From Pseudovibrio sp. Ad37 (GTDB lineage: Bacteria; Pseudomonadota; Alphaproteobacteria; Rhizobiales; Stappiaceae), in NCBI RefSeq assembly GCF_001623075.1, contig NZ_LMCF01000092.1, forward strand, positions 1-64,000: DNA of 64,000 bases, given 5' to 3'. The first letter of the stretch is position 1, and each line of letters starts with the position of its first letter. Made by a program: the position numbers and the translations under genes. Under the pieces are notes generated by a model. That model was not told the origin of the DNA. It made no database searches and saw only the letters and a program-made list of their open reading frames with translations. Of this stretch, positions 6,574-15,567 are shown one piece after another.

Positions 6574-8547
6574 TTACTCAGAAAGCCCCTGCAACTCAGT
6601 TTCAAACTGGGCGCGTTCTTCCGGCGTGAAACCGCGTAAGTGGTTGCCATCTGTGCGTTGCGCGATTACGCTGGCGACGAACTCATTGGCTTTGTCCGCA
6701 GGGATGTCCGGATAGTTTTGAGCCACATAAAGGGCAACGGTCTGCTGATCTTCGTTGAAGTTGATGCCACCCGGTGTCGTGATCTGCTGTGGTTTAAAGC
6801 TTTCAGTCTGGGCCGCAATGTTCAGCTGTGCTCCACCAATCAGGCGTGGGTCTGCAACGGTTGCGGGCTGTGTGCGACTCAAGCCTTGCGCCAGCAGGTC
6901 TGACACGCGGATTGGTTTAGCCGCGCCACCTAGATCGTTTGCCGCTTTGCTCCGTAAATCAAAGGTATACAGCAGCTCATTAACGTTACTCAGAGATTGC
7001 TCAGCATCGTTTGCTTTGAGTGCGCTTAACAGTGCTGCCTTCTGATCCTCATATTCGCCCAGTTTTTTCAAACCAGAATCTTGCTTCAGAAGTTGCTCAA
7101 ATGGCTTTGCATCCAACAGAGCCGGAAAATGTTCTGTGGCCAAAGAGCGGAACTCAGGATTGTTCTCAAGGACAGTTTTGAGCTGCGAGCTGTAATCTGC
7201 ATCAAGATAATTGTGTTGGATCCCACGGCTGGACTGCATCGCAGCAGCGCCGACCACTTCCAGACCTTCAGTCTTGGTCGTACCTGTAACTTCCAGGCCC
7301 ACCACGTGCTGCCAGGCCCCACCGGAAGAGAGGTCACTGAAACGCTGGTTGACGTCGTAGACTGGTTGCAATTGAGAGGCCAGTTCTCTTTCAAGGAGCG
7401 GGACTTTCTTAGCCGCCCCTTCAACCACTTCGGTTCTGCTGATTCCGCCACCACGCTGACCGACTGCATAGACCAGGTAATCTGCTTCAAAGTCTCCACC
7501 ATCTGTGCTGATGGTCAAGGGGCGATTTTCACCCGCAGAGACTTTGTTGATCTGCTGATAACGGAATACAGTGCCACCATCAGAACGGTCATTACCTGCT
7601 TCCTGTGCCGTAAAGGTGGCCTCAATACCAACAGAGCGCACATCCCATGTCAGTGCCACGCCAGGCTTTTGATGGGGCTGCATCATCCAGAAGATGTTTT
7701 CCTTATCAACACCGCGTGTTGAAAGCTCCATAATCGCATCTGTGCCCGCATTCGGACCCATAACAGCCACAACACGTCCGGTCAGGTCTCGTGTGCCTGC
7801 TTCGTTACGCTGGAACTGATCCAGATCCAGACAGTTTGCAGCATTGGGGTGACCAGATTTTCTAAAATCAGCAACTTCCGGTGGGACGTGGTGGTACTCG
7901 TAGTCTGAGCGTTCAATGCCGGCGCCTGTAGCAAGGACGACCTTCTTGGCCAGAAGCGGCTCGCTATCTGCATCAGTCTGCACCTTAAAAAGACCAGTCT
8001 CGCTGTCTCGGCTGATCTGGCGGACTTCGGCATCAAGGATGTTCCCACCAGAGACCTGATCGATGCGTTGCGCATTGAGCTGAGACCATTCCTGTCTGTC
8101 AACCGGGTCCAGACTGGAGGATGCAATTGGTTCATCGCCAGGGTTCACAAGCTGTTGTGCCTGGTTGATGCACTGAGTGTAATGGCCTTTCTCATAGCCT
8201 CGTGCACCGGCCCATGGATCATTTTTGCCAACCACAAGCACGTTGTTCTTTGTGCTGTCCGCAACAATAGAGCAATCACACCGTTTCAGGCTGGTGAGGT
8301 AGGCTGCTGCCGATGTGCCTCGCCCGACACAAATCAGATCATATAGTGATTTATCAGCACCAGCGTTTCCTTGCGTCGTTGCGAGTTGATCTTTAACAGA
8401 AGACTGGGTTTCAACCGCTTTTTGTTGGTGGGATTGCAGCGCAGGGTGGGTAGTGCTCGACGCTGGACTGCTTGTTGTGTCAGCCTGTGGTGGGATGTTG
8501 GCAGGAGCAATTGTTGGTGTCGCAGAAGTCACTTGCGGGATGGTCAT
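6574..8547 (-). CDS. Large FAD/NAD(P)-binding Rossmann protein with disordered leader; candidate type III secretion effector
   Basis: 657 residues. Residues 1-65 are almost wholly Ser, Thr, Pro, Ala and Gln with no hydrophobic core, unlike a Sec signal and like a type III export leader. A dinucleotide-binding unit follows: YDLICVGRGTSAAAYL (69-84, G75-x-G77-x-x-A80), VVLATGAG (203-210), a second glycine-rich turn VAVMGPNAGTDAI (260-272) and YLVYAVGQ (358-364), the arrangement of flavin-dependent oxidoreductases. The last ~200 residues are helical and Gln/Ala-rich with no family I know. The gene starts 25 bases after a CesT-like chaperone gene, the classic chaperone-effector pairing. The substrate is unknown. 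Effector status is inferred from leader plus chaperone; no secretion apparatus genes lie in this window. Confidence 0.7.
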   Translation of the reverse strand: MTIPQVTSATPTIAPANIPPQADTTSSPASSTTHPALQSHQQKAVETQSSVKDQLATTQGNAGADKSLYDLICVGRGTSAAAYLTSLKRCDCSIVADSTKNNVLVVGKNDPWAGARGYEKGHYTQCINQAQQLVNPGDEPIASSSLDPVDRQEWSQLNAQRIDQVSGGNILDAEVRQISRDSETGLFKVQTDADSEPLLAKKVVLATGAGIERSDYEYHHVPPEVADFRKSGHPNAANCLDLDQFQRNEAGTRDLTGRVVAVMGPNAGTDAIMELSTRGVDKENIFWMMQPHQKPGVALTWDVRSVGIEATFTAQEAGNDRSDGGTVFRYQQINKVSAGENRPLTISTDGGDFEADYLVYAVGQRGGGISRTEVVEGAAKKVPLLERELASQLQPVYDVNQRFSDLSSGGAWQHVVGLEVTGTTKTEGLEVVGAAAMQSSRGIQHNYLDADYSSQLKTVLENNPEFRSLATEHFPALLDAKPFEQLLKQDSGLKKLGEYEDQKAALLSALKANDAEQSLSNVNELLYTFDLRSKAANDLGGAAKPIRVSDLLAQGLSRTQPATVADPRLIGGAQLNIAAQTESFKPQQITTPGGINFNEDQQTVALYVAQNYPDIPADKANEFVASVIAQRTDGNHLRGFTPEERAQFETELQGLSE

Positions 8548-8572
8548 GGGGGAAGCCCTCGTTCTTATGAGA

Positions 8573-9037
8573 TCAGATTTTTAGAGAGTTTTGGGGAATT
8601 TCTGTAGCGAGCTCCTGTGTGAGGAGAACGCCAGCTTTCAAAAGCTCCCTCCAACCCTGCGCGCGTTCTGCAAACTCAGAAAGGGCAGCAAAAAGGTCGT
8701 GGCGAGCCAACCCATTCATCGGAATATCCCAGAGGAGGGTGATGGTCTTATCTGTATCTGCCAACATTGCAAACCGCAGGCTGCCGGTGCCCGCCCAAGA
8801 CTGATTGACCTTTAAAAAGTACTCCAGCAGATCAACCCGGTTTTCTTCTGGTAAAATACCCAACTCCGCACTGATAGCGAGGGCATGCCGGTCTTCTTCC
8901 AGCGTCGCAATCACGTCCAAACCTGAAGTGAACTGAAACAGCCAACTGTCTCTTGCCGGATCCGCAAACACGGATGCATCAACGAATAAGTCACTCACTT
9001 CCGTGACGAGTTTCGATACTTCACTCGTATCAACCAT
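8573..9037 (-). CDS. CesT/Tir-type type III secretion chaperone-like protein
   Basis: A small (154-residue), clearly acidic protein with the class I secretion-chaperone pattern: an N-terminal amphipathic helix (VSKLVTEVSDLF), a strand pair, the LLEYFLKVNQSW helix, then LRFAMLADTDKTITLLWDIP strands and a long C-terminal helix ending in RAQGWRELLKAG. In this family the dimer holds the N-terminal leader of its partner effector in the cytosol and is usually encoded directly upstream of it. Here the next gene, 25 bases on, has a disordered leader. Identification is by size, charge, secondary-structure order and context rather than a diagnostic catalytic residue. Confidence 0.7.
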   Translation of the reverse strand: MVDTSEVSKLVTEVSDLFVDASVFADPARDSWLFQFTSGLDVIATLEEDRHALAISAELGILPEENRVDLLEYFLKVNQSWAGTGSLRFAMLADTDKTITLLWDIPMNGLARHDLFAALSEFAERAQGWRELLKAGVLLTQELATEIPQNSLKI

Positions 9038-9119
9038 AGTTTTCCGCCCTATGTCTTGCCGCCGTCCACGGCCTTGTGTCTGCGGAAAACATTAGAACAG
9101 GTTGCAATAGGTGATTGTG

Positions 9120-9177
9120 CCGATAGGCATAGCTCACAGAGGTGTGATGAAAATGTTTACCTATCGGAAGCTGAGTA
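9120..9177. promoter_or_regulatory. Widely spaced inverted repeat upstream of the chaperone gene
   Basis: CCGATAGG at 9120-9127 is repeated in inverse as CCTATCGG at 9170-9177, fifty bases apart. A smaller TCACA/TGTGA pair lies inside the interval. It sits 83-140 bases upstream of the chaperone ATG, where an activator or repressor of the candidate effector operon could bind. No known type III box (PIP box or hrp box) was recognised. Confidence 0.4.
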
Positions 9178-9258
9178 ATGAAGCAGCGTTACCAAAATGG
9201 TCTCAGCAGGGAAGATATTCGCTGGAGCCAAAGCTGCGAAGCCTACCAAGCATTTAAG

Positions 9259-9297
9259 AGAGACCGTCTTCGAACTTTTGGCTCGAAGACAGTCTCT
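9259..9297. terminator. Long hairpin downstream of the BCCT gene
   Basis: AGAGAC-x-GTCTTCGA at 9259-9273 pairs with TCGAAGAC-x-GTCTCT at 9283-9297 (14 of 15 positions), immediately past the BCCT stop at 9303. T-runs on either side are short, so it probably works as a 3' end for the minus-strand BCCT transcript. Confidence 0.6.
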
Positions 9298-9302
9298 TTA
9301 GA

Positions 9303-11297
9303 TCAAAGCAATTCTGACTGCGACAAGTGCAGGTACTGCATGAAGCGTTCGTATTGTGTGACGACGTCCGCTATCAGCTGTTCTTCGGTGTAGCCGAGCA
9401 CGTCGTACTCCTGACCGCCTTGGGCAAGGAACACCTCGACGCGGTAATAGTTGGTGCCTTCTTCTTCGGTCTCGTCTTCATTTTCATCTTCGTCGATGAG
9501 ATGGCCGGGGCCGATGGCTAATGCTGTTGTGAAATAGCGTTTTCGCAAGCCGTAAACAAAGACGGTCTCTTCAGACTGTTCAATGGTCAAACGATAGTTC
9601 TTTGAGCCGGTCAACGTGGCGTTGAAACCGCGCTTTTCAAACTCAGCCTGTACTTTTTCCAAAGCGGGTTTGCCGACAGTGGCCATGAAGTGGCGTGCGT
9701 CTTTCAAAGTCGCGTTTTCAGTCAGAGTTCCGATGCGTTGCCGCCAATCCACTGTGCTCTTTGTGTATTGAACGGTGGTGTGGTGCATTTGCAGGTTTTT
9801 GGTGCGCAAAGCGTCATCTTGCAAGGCTTTGTAAAGGCCAAAGCACATGAGCAGCATAACAATGAGGAAGGGCAGCGCACTGGCAATTGTTGCAGTTTGC
9901 AATGCCCCAAGCCCACCTGCCGATAACAGCACAATTGCAACAGCCCCCTGTAGCACAGCCCAGAAAACGCGCTGCCAGACAGGTGAGTTGATGTCACCGC
10001 CGGAGGTTAAACTGTCAATGACCAAGGAACCGGAGTCGGAAGAGGTTACAAAGAAGACGACCACCAGCACAACGCCTAGCATGGAGAGCACTGATGAAAA
10101 TGGCATGTATTCAAAAAATTTAAACAGAGCCAGAGACACGTCAGTCGAAACTGCTTCTGCAAGGTTATCAGCTCCGCCATGGAGGATCAGATCGATACCT
10201 GTGTTGCCAAAGATTGTGAACCAGATCAGACTGAACCCTGTCGGCACAAACAATAGTCCAACGAGAAACTCGCGAATGGACCGACCACGCGAAACACGTG
10301 CGATAAAAGTGCCCACAAAAGGTGACCACGAAATCCACCAGCCCCAATAGAGCAGCGTCCAACCTCCCAGCCAGTCATCTTTTCGGTCATAGGCGTAAAG
10401 GTTGAAGGTCTTATGGATCAGGTCGCCCATATAGGCACCAGCATTTTGCACAGCAGTTTGGAGCAGGGTGACGGTTGGTCCAACAATCAAGACCAGCAAC
10501 ATGATGCATACAGCCAAAATGAGGTTGGTTTCAGAAAGACGCTTCACCCCGCGATCAAGGCCGGAAAAAACCGAAGCCGTTGCCATGCTGGAGATAAGCA
10601 CAATCAGAACAATCTGAGAGGTTGTCGATACTGGCACATCAAACAGGTAGTTCAGACCAGCATTCACCTGAAACGCACCGTAACCGAGTGAGGTAGAAAC
10701 ACCGAACAAAGTGCCCAATACCGCGAATGTATCAACTGCATGACCAATCGGGCCATAAATCTTCTCACCAATCAGCGGGTAAAGTGCAGACCGTGGCAAC
10801 AAAGGCAGTTGGTGGCGATAAGTGAAATACGCCAGTGATAAAGCCACCACTCCATAGATTGCCCAGGCATGCAGGCCCCAGTGGAACATGGTGATCTTCA
10901 TTGCCTCACGAGCAGCTTCGATGGTTTGCCCTTCCATGCCAGGGGGCGACATGAAGTGCATGATCGGCTCAGCGACCCCAAAGAAAACCAGTCCGATGCC
11001 CATACCCGCTGAAAACAGCATGGCGAACCAGCTTTTGTAAGCATAATCGGGCTCGGCATGGTCAGGACCCAGTTTGATATCGCCAAACCGGCTCACCATG
11101 ATGAAAAGGATGAACAGCAGAAAAATCGCAACTGCCAGAATATAGAGCCAACCAGTATTAGTTTCGATCCAATCCTGAATGTTGCTGTAAAACCTCTGAG
11201 AGCCTTCTGGCCAGATAACTGCTGTAATCAGGAGCAGAAAAATCAGCGATATGGAGCTGATAAAAACAGGAGGATTAAACTTGTGCTTTATTCTCAT
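9303..11297 (-). CDS. BCCT family choline/betaine/carnitine transporter (BetT-like)
   Basis: A 664-residue sodium- or proton-coupled importer of quaternary ammonium solutes. About twelve membrane segments are visible. Family signatures include the GMGIGLVFFGVAEP region in the early helices and WGWWISWSPFVGTFIARVSRGR in helix 8, whose tryptophans and arginine define the BCCT signature. A long cytosolic C-terminal tail (~150 residues, acidic near DEDENEDETEEEG) is the size found in BetT-type osmoregulated members. An in-frame start 23 codons upstream exists, but the Met at 11297 begins the usual N-terminus; neither has a strong ribosome site. The next genes upstream on the same strand are an aldehyde dehydrogenase and a TPP enzyme, 414 bases away. 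Confidence 0.88.
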   Translation of the reverse strand: MRIKHKFNPPVFISSISLIFLLLITAVIWPEGSQRFYSNIQDWIETNTGWLYILAVAIFLLFILFIMVSRFGDIKLGPDHAEPDYAYKSWFAMLFSAGMGIGLVFFGVAEPIMHFMSPPGMEGQTIEAAREAMKITMFHWGLHAWAIYGVVALSLAYFTYRHQLPLLPRSALYPLIGEKIYGPIGHAVDTFAVLGTLFGVSTSLGYGAFQVNAGLNYLFDVPVSTTSQIVLIVLISSMATASVFSGLDRGVKRLSETNLILAVCIMLLVLIVGPTVTLLQTAVQNAGAYMGDLIHKTFNLYAYDRKDDWLGGWTLLYWGWWISWSPFVGTFIARVSRGRSIREFLVGLLFVPTGFSLIWFTIFGNTGIDLILHGGADNLAEAVSTDVSLALFKFFEYMPFSSVLSMLGVVLVVVFFVTSSDSGSLVIDSLTSGGDINSPVWQRVFWAVLQGAVAIVLLSAGGLGALQTATIASALPFLIVMLLMCFGLYKALQDDALRTKNLQMHHTTVQYTKSTVDWRQRIGTLTENATLKDARHFMATVGKPALEKVQAEFEKRGFNATLTGSKNYRLTIEQSEETVFVYGLRKRYFTTALAIGPGHLIDEDENEDETEEEGTNYYRVEVFLAQGGQEYDVLGYTEEQLIADVVTQYERFMQYLHLSQSELL

Positions 11298-11711
11298 CAC
11301 GTGCTTCAACAAGCGCCGAAAAATGCAAAAAAAGGGCGCACGAGTGACGAGGACTGCATTTTTCAAAGCAAAGCTATCTCAGTTGTGTAGACGGCCTCTT
11401 AAAACAATGTGTCCAACTCAGGATGGTTCTAAGCAAAACAAATATATATGCTTCGAATGACCAAAGCTGGGGCCGAGCATTTACTCCTGCCGTCACCAAG
11501 AGGCAATAGCTTTTATGTCGCGCCTGAAAGTACGCATTCTTTTTTAATTTCAAAGGCTTGTAGATTTGAGTTAAGAGTGCTCGTGCTGTGCTGTAAAGCA
11601 GCGCTGTCAAATTCAGCGGTTTCGCCTGAGAGCCCAGTTCAAAACAGCATAAAACGAGATATCTGATCGCGAGTGGGCTTTGAAATGCTCAGTTCAACTC
11701 TGTAGGGAACA
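11298..11711. other. Intergenic, nothing recognised
   Basis: A 414-base stretch between the aldehyde dehydrogenase stop and the BCCT start. It has only short unlikely reading frames and no clear hairpin with a T-tract. It presumably carries the BCCT promoter. Confidence 0.5.
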
Positions 11712-13097
11712 TCAAAGCCGGATGACTGCCATTTTGTCTTGTGTCATGTCGTGCATGGTGTAGCCGATACCCCCGGTGTTGTAGCCAGACTGACGACGAC
11801 CTGCAAAGGGCATCCAGTCCACACGGAAGGCGGTATGGTCGTTGACCATGACGGCAGTGGCATCGAGACGTTGGACGGCTTGGAAGGCTGTCTCTAAGCT
11901 TTGAGTGAAAACAGCGGCCTGGAACGCAAAGGGCAGGCTGTTTGCAGTCTCAATAGCCTGTGCAATACTATCAATGCTGTAGACGCAAATCACCGGACCA
12001 AAAATTTCCTGTTGTGAAACGCGGACATTGGCGGGCGGATTCAGCAACACGGTGGGCGCATAGGTTGTCGGGCCCAGGCGTTTTCCGCCTGCCAGCAACT
12101 CGGCACCTCCATCGATAGCCTCATTCACCCATTCCTCAACCCGGTCCACCTCACCAGGTCGGATCAGAGGACCGCAATCCGTTGTCGCATCAGTCGCATC
12201 ACCCACTTTCAGCAGTTTGGCAGCCTCTGCCAGCTTTTGCGCGATCTCCTGCGCTTTAGAGGGAGGAGCAAATACACGCTGAACAGAAACACAGACCTGA
12301 CCAGAGTGATAAAAGCCTCCCTTGATTAAAAGAGGGATCATGTCGTCGATATGGGCATCTTCGCTGACAATGACTGGCGCTGCTCCGCCATGTTCCAAAG
12401 CGCAGCGCGCACCTGGTGTCAGCTTTGAGCGAAGCATCCAGCCAACACGTGCAGAACCGATAAACGAGAAGAATCCAACCCGCTGATCAGTGATCATCTG
12501 CTCAGCCACTTCGTTATTACAAACAACTGCACGGCACCAATCCGCAGGCAATCCGGCTTCATGTAACATGCTTACAAAAGCTAAACAGGACAGTGGTGTA
12601 TCGGGAGCTGGTTTGATGATAACCGGACAGCCGGTGGCCACCGCCGGTGCCACCTGATGGACAATCAGGTTGAGTGGGTGGTTGAAAGCGCTCGCTGCAA
12701 CGACCACGCCGATCGGCTCGCGCTGGGTGAACGCGATGCGGCCTGATCCAGCCTCTGTCAAATCCATCGGAATTTCGCGGCCAGTCATTTGGCCAATCTC
12801 GTGCACGCAAAGTTCCACACCATCAATGGCACGCATAACTTCCACACGGGCATCAACCAATGGCTTACCACCTTCGTTGGCGATCTGGAACGCCAACTCG
12901 TCAAAACGAGCCTCCATGAGCTGAGCTGTTTTCTTCAGGATGGCAATTCGTTGAAAGGCAGGAAGCCACTCATCACACTGACGAAAGAGACTATGCGCAG
13001 TCTCCAGAAATGCATCGACCTGCTCCCATTCACTGGTCTCCACACTGCCTATGTATTTCAGGCTGTACGGGTTGACGACATCCAGTGTCTTGCTCAT
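11712..13097 (-). CDS. Aldehyde dehydrogenase family protein
   Basis: An NAD(P)-dependent oxidation of an aldehyde to an acid is the expected reaction. The 461-residue protein has the N-terminal cofactor domain (AFNHPLNLIVHQVAPAVATG and IKPAPDTP; the SIGSARVG-like turn reads FIGSARVG), the general-base glutamate in LEHGG, and the nucleophilic cysteine in SGQVCVSVQR. It ends with the NDHTAFRVDWMPFAGRRQSG region. The ATG at 13097 overlaps the stop of the TPP enzyme gene by 4 bases; a GTG 3 codons earlier lies too close to the ribosome site. Tight coupling with the orphan acetolactate-synthase-like enzyme suggests they handle one pathway, substrate unknown. Confidence 0.85.
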   Translation of the reverse strand: MSKTLDVVNPYSLKYIGSVETSEWEQVDAFLETAHSLFRQCDEWLPAFQRIAILKKTAQLMEARFDELAFQIANEGGKPLVDARVEVMRAIDGVELCVHEIGQMTGREIPMDLTEAGSGRIAFTQREPIGVVVAASAFNHPLNLIVHQVAPAVATGCPVIIKPAPDTPLSCLAFVSMLHEAGLPADWCRAVVCNNEVAEQMITDQRVGFFSFIGSARVGWMLRSKLTPGARCALEHGGAAPVIVSEDAHIDDMIPLLIKGGFYHSGQVCVSVQRVFAPPSKAQEIAQKLAEAAKLLKVGDATDATTDCGPLIRPGEVDRVEEWVNEAIDGGAELLAGGKRLGPTTYAPTVLLNPPANVRVSQQEIFGPVICVYSIDSIAQAIETANSLPFAFQAAVFTQSLETAFQAVQRLDATAVMVNDHTAFRVDWMPFAGRRQSGYNTGGIGYTMHDMTQDKMAVIRL

Positions 13098-14755
13098 ATC
13101 AGACACACCTTGGCTGCAAGCTCATCAATCAAGACCCGCTGATTTTCGCTGTAATCAACGGGAATATCAACCAGATGGACCCCGCCAGCGGTAAAGGCCG
13201 CTTCAAAGGTCGGTAGCAGGTCTTCTGTGCGGGTAATCCTGTGGCCAGTGGCACCGTAACTGTTCGCATACTCGACAAAGTTAGGGTTGCCAAACTGCAA
13301 GCCCCAGTCTTCAAACCCTGCATGAGCCTGCTTCCAGCGGATCATACCGTAAGAGCGATCATCCAAAACAGTAACCACCAAATTGAGCTTCAACCGAACA
13401 GCCGTTTCCAGCTCCTGACTGTTCATCATAAAACCGCCATCACCGCAGATCGCCATGACACGACGATCTGGATAAAGCTTGGCTGCCATCATAGCCGAAG
13501 GCAGGCCAGCACCCATTGTCGCCAATGCGTTGTCCAGAAGCACCGTATTGGGTTGATGAGCCTTGTAGTTGCGGGCGTACCAGATCTTGTAGATCCCGTT
13601 GTCGAGCGCAATAATATCGAAATCACCCATCACCCTGCGTGTATCAGCGACCACCCGTTGTGGGATAACCGGAAAACGCGAAACATCACCACCTTCAGAG
13701 GTGTGCAAGTCTGTCTCTTTTTTGATGCGCTGGAAATAACTGCGATCAAAGTCCAGCGGACCGCCCAGGATATCGCCGAGCCGCGCAACGGAGCGGGCAA
13801 GATCGCCAACCACCTCAACCTGAGGGAAGTACACCTGATCAACCTGCGCAGCCTTGTAGTTCATATGGATCACTTTGGTGCCGCCATGTTCCATTAGGAA
13901 CGGTGGTTTTTCAACCACGTCATGACCCACGTTGATGATCAGATCAGCGCGTGCAATTGCGCAGTGCACGTAGTCTCCATCAGAGAGTGCAGCAGTACCA
14001 AGAAACAAGTCAGAGCGCTCATCAATAACGCCTTTACCCATCTGAGTGTTGAAAAACGGAATTTGGGTCTTTTCAGAAAAAGCACTGAGCACGGAATGAG
14101 CGTCCTTACGGTTCGCTCCAGCTCCTATCAACAGCAACGGCATTTTCGCACTGCGGATCATATCAGCTGCTTCATTCAGCACCGTATCGCCAGCCACTGC
14201 ATAGTAACGGGGATGGGGGTGCAAGACAGCTTCATCCGTTTCTTCAATGGCGATATCTTCGGGCAGCTCCAACAAAACAGCACCGGGGCGCTCTTCTTCC
14301 GCCACGCGGAAAGCCTCACGGATCAGGGCAGGGATGGTGTTGCCATGGACAACCGCCTTGGACATCTTACAGATCGGCTCAAACAGACTGACAATGTCAA
14401 TGATCTGAAATTGCCCTTGCTTGGACTTCTTGATCGGCTTTTGCCCGGTGATCATGATCAAAGGCATGCCGCCCAGAAAAGCGTAGGCCGCCGGGGTGGC
14501 TAAGTTGGTCGCGCCAGGGCCTAGCGTCGCCATGCAGACACCCGCTTTACCAGTCAAACGCCCATAAGTGGCAGCCATAAAGGCCGCACCTTGCTCATGT
14601 CGGTTCAACACCAGTTCAACTGTGGAGGTACGAAGGGATTCAAGAACGTCAAGGTTTTCCTCACCAGGAACAGCAAAGAGGTATTCAACACCTTCCGCTT
14701 CCAGTGCAGCTACAAGACGATCAGAAGCTTTCATCGGGGCATGAGAGTCAGGCAT
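13094..14755 (-). CDS. Acetolactate-synthase-like thiamine-diphosphate enzyme (no small subunit gene)
   Basis: 553 residues with the three-domain TPP fold. The N-terminal domain carries the catalytic glutamate in NRHEQGAAFMAATYGRLTG. The central domain is the degenerate FAD-type domain, and the C-terminal domain shows the GDGGFMMNSQELETAVRLKL metal-diphosphate motif. No regulatory small subunit (IlvN/H) is nearby, so this is probably a catabolic paralogue rather than the branched-chain biosynthetic enzyme. Candidates in the superfamily include catabolic acetolactate synthase and other 2-oxoacid carboligases or decarboxylases. It is first in the operon with the aldehyde dehydrogenase. Confidence 0.85.
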   Translation of the reverse strand: MPDSHAPMKASDRLVAALEAEGVEYLFAVPGEENLDVLESLRTSTVELVLNRHEQGAAFMAATYGRLTGKAGVCMATLGPGATNLATPAAYAFLGGMPLIMITGQKPIKKSKQGQFQIIDIVSLFEPICKMSKAVVHGNTIPALIREAFRVAEEERPGAVLLELPEDIAIEETDEAVLHPHPRYYAVAGDTVLNEAADMIRSAKMPLLLIGAGANRKDAHSVLSAFSEKTQIPFFNTQMGKGVIDERSDLFLGTAALSDGDYVHCAIARADLIINVGHDVVEKPPFLMEHGGTKVIHMNYKAAQVDQVYFPQVEVVGDLARSVARLGDILGGPLDFDRSYFQRIKKETDLHTSEGGDVSRFPVIPQRVVADTRRVMGDFDIIALDNGIYKIWYARNYKAHQPNTVLLDNALATMGAGLPSAMMAAKLYPDRRVMAICGDGGFMMNSQELETAVRLKLNLVVTVLDDRSYGMIRWKQAHAGFEDWGLQFGNPNFVEYANSYGATGHRITRTEDLLPTFEAAFTAGGVHLVDIPVDYSENQRVLIDELAAKVCLI

Positions 14756-15567
14756 GGGGTCTCCTGTTCAGTCAACGCTTGGCTTTAGAACTTCAGATAT
14801 TCCTTTGCTCTTTTGGGAAGAGCTGAGCGAGTAATCCGAATGGTCGAAAAACGGCCTGCAAACATCATCACGAACCGATATCTCATTGCAACTCATGCCT
14901 GACGTAGGTTTGATCAAAACTGCGTTGCAAGGCTCCAGATTACTCCAATGATCTCTAAAAGATCAGAAATAGGTAAAGACAGTATGCTCTCATTTAGAAT
15001 TTCCAAACTTGCATGACAGAGGTACCAGCAATTGCTCATGCTTCTGACTTGTATCGCTTCCCTTGGTTTCAGGACTGCTTCTAAACAAGATGAATTCTTA
15101 ACTTGCGCACTATAACGGCCAAAATTGAGTTCATTTAGTGGATTGACCTTTCCAAAAATAATGGCGTTAAAATCACTGTTGATCTCTGACATGCCAATTT
15201 CAACAAAAACTTGCAGCCAGAACTTCTCTGGGCATATCCTTGGGAATTAAAGGACGGAATGAACGCTGGATAAAGTTCTGTTTTGGGATCAGAGGCGGGT
15301 TGCGAGGGAACAGGCGGCGACCTATATGAGCGGTGCCTTCGGTACAACTCTGGATTACTTATGGTTTTTATAAGAGTGTTCGAAGCTGAGGGGGAAGTCG
15401 AGTGAGGGAAATTCTCAGACAGTATTCGACAGAGTTGGCGAAATCGATTCCGTGCTAAATGCGCAAGTTTAGGACAATAGCCCTTTTAGGGATGCCACAT
15501 TCTTCTCATAATAGAAATTTCACAATGCAGTGCTGAAAAATAGAGAGCTTTGAGGAGCATACTTCGC
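14756..15567. other. Long divergent intergenic region
   Basis: About 810 bases between the TPP-enzyme start (minus) and osmF-like start (plus). It must hold both promoters. A 92-codon minus-strand frame at 14914-15192 has no ribosome site or recognisable sequence, and I do not call it. No clear terminator, tRNA or repeat was seen. Confidence 0.5.

Noticed and set aside
9178-9393. A 71-codon frame upstream of the BCCT gene end
   Set aside because: It crosses the BCCT 3' end and the hairpin at 9259-9297, and has no ribosome site.
14914-15192. A 92-codon minus-strand frame in the long intergenic region
   Set aside because: No ribosome site, no recognised sequence and unusual residue composition; it is not supported.
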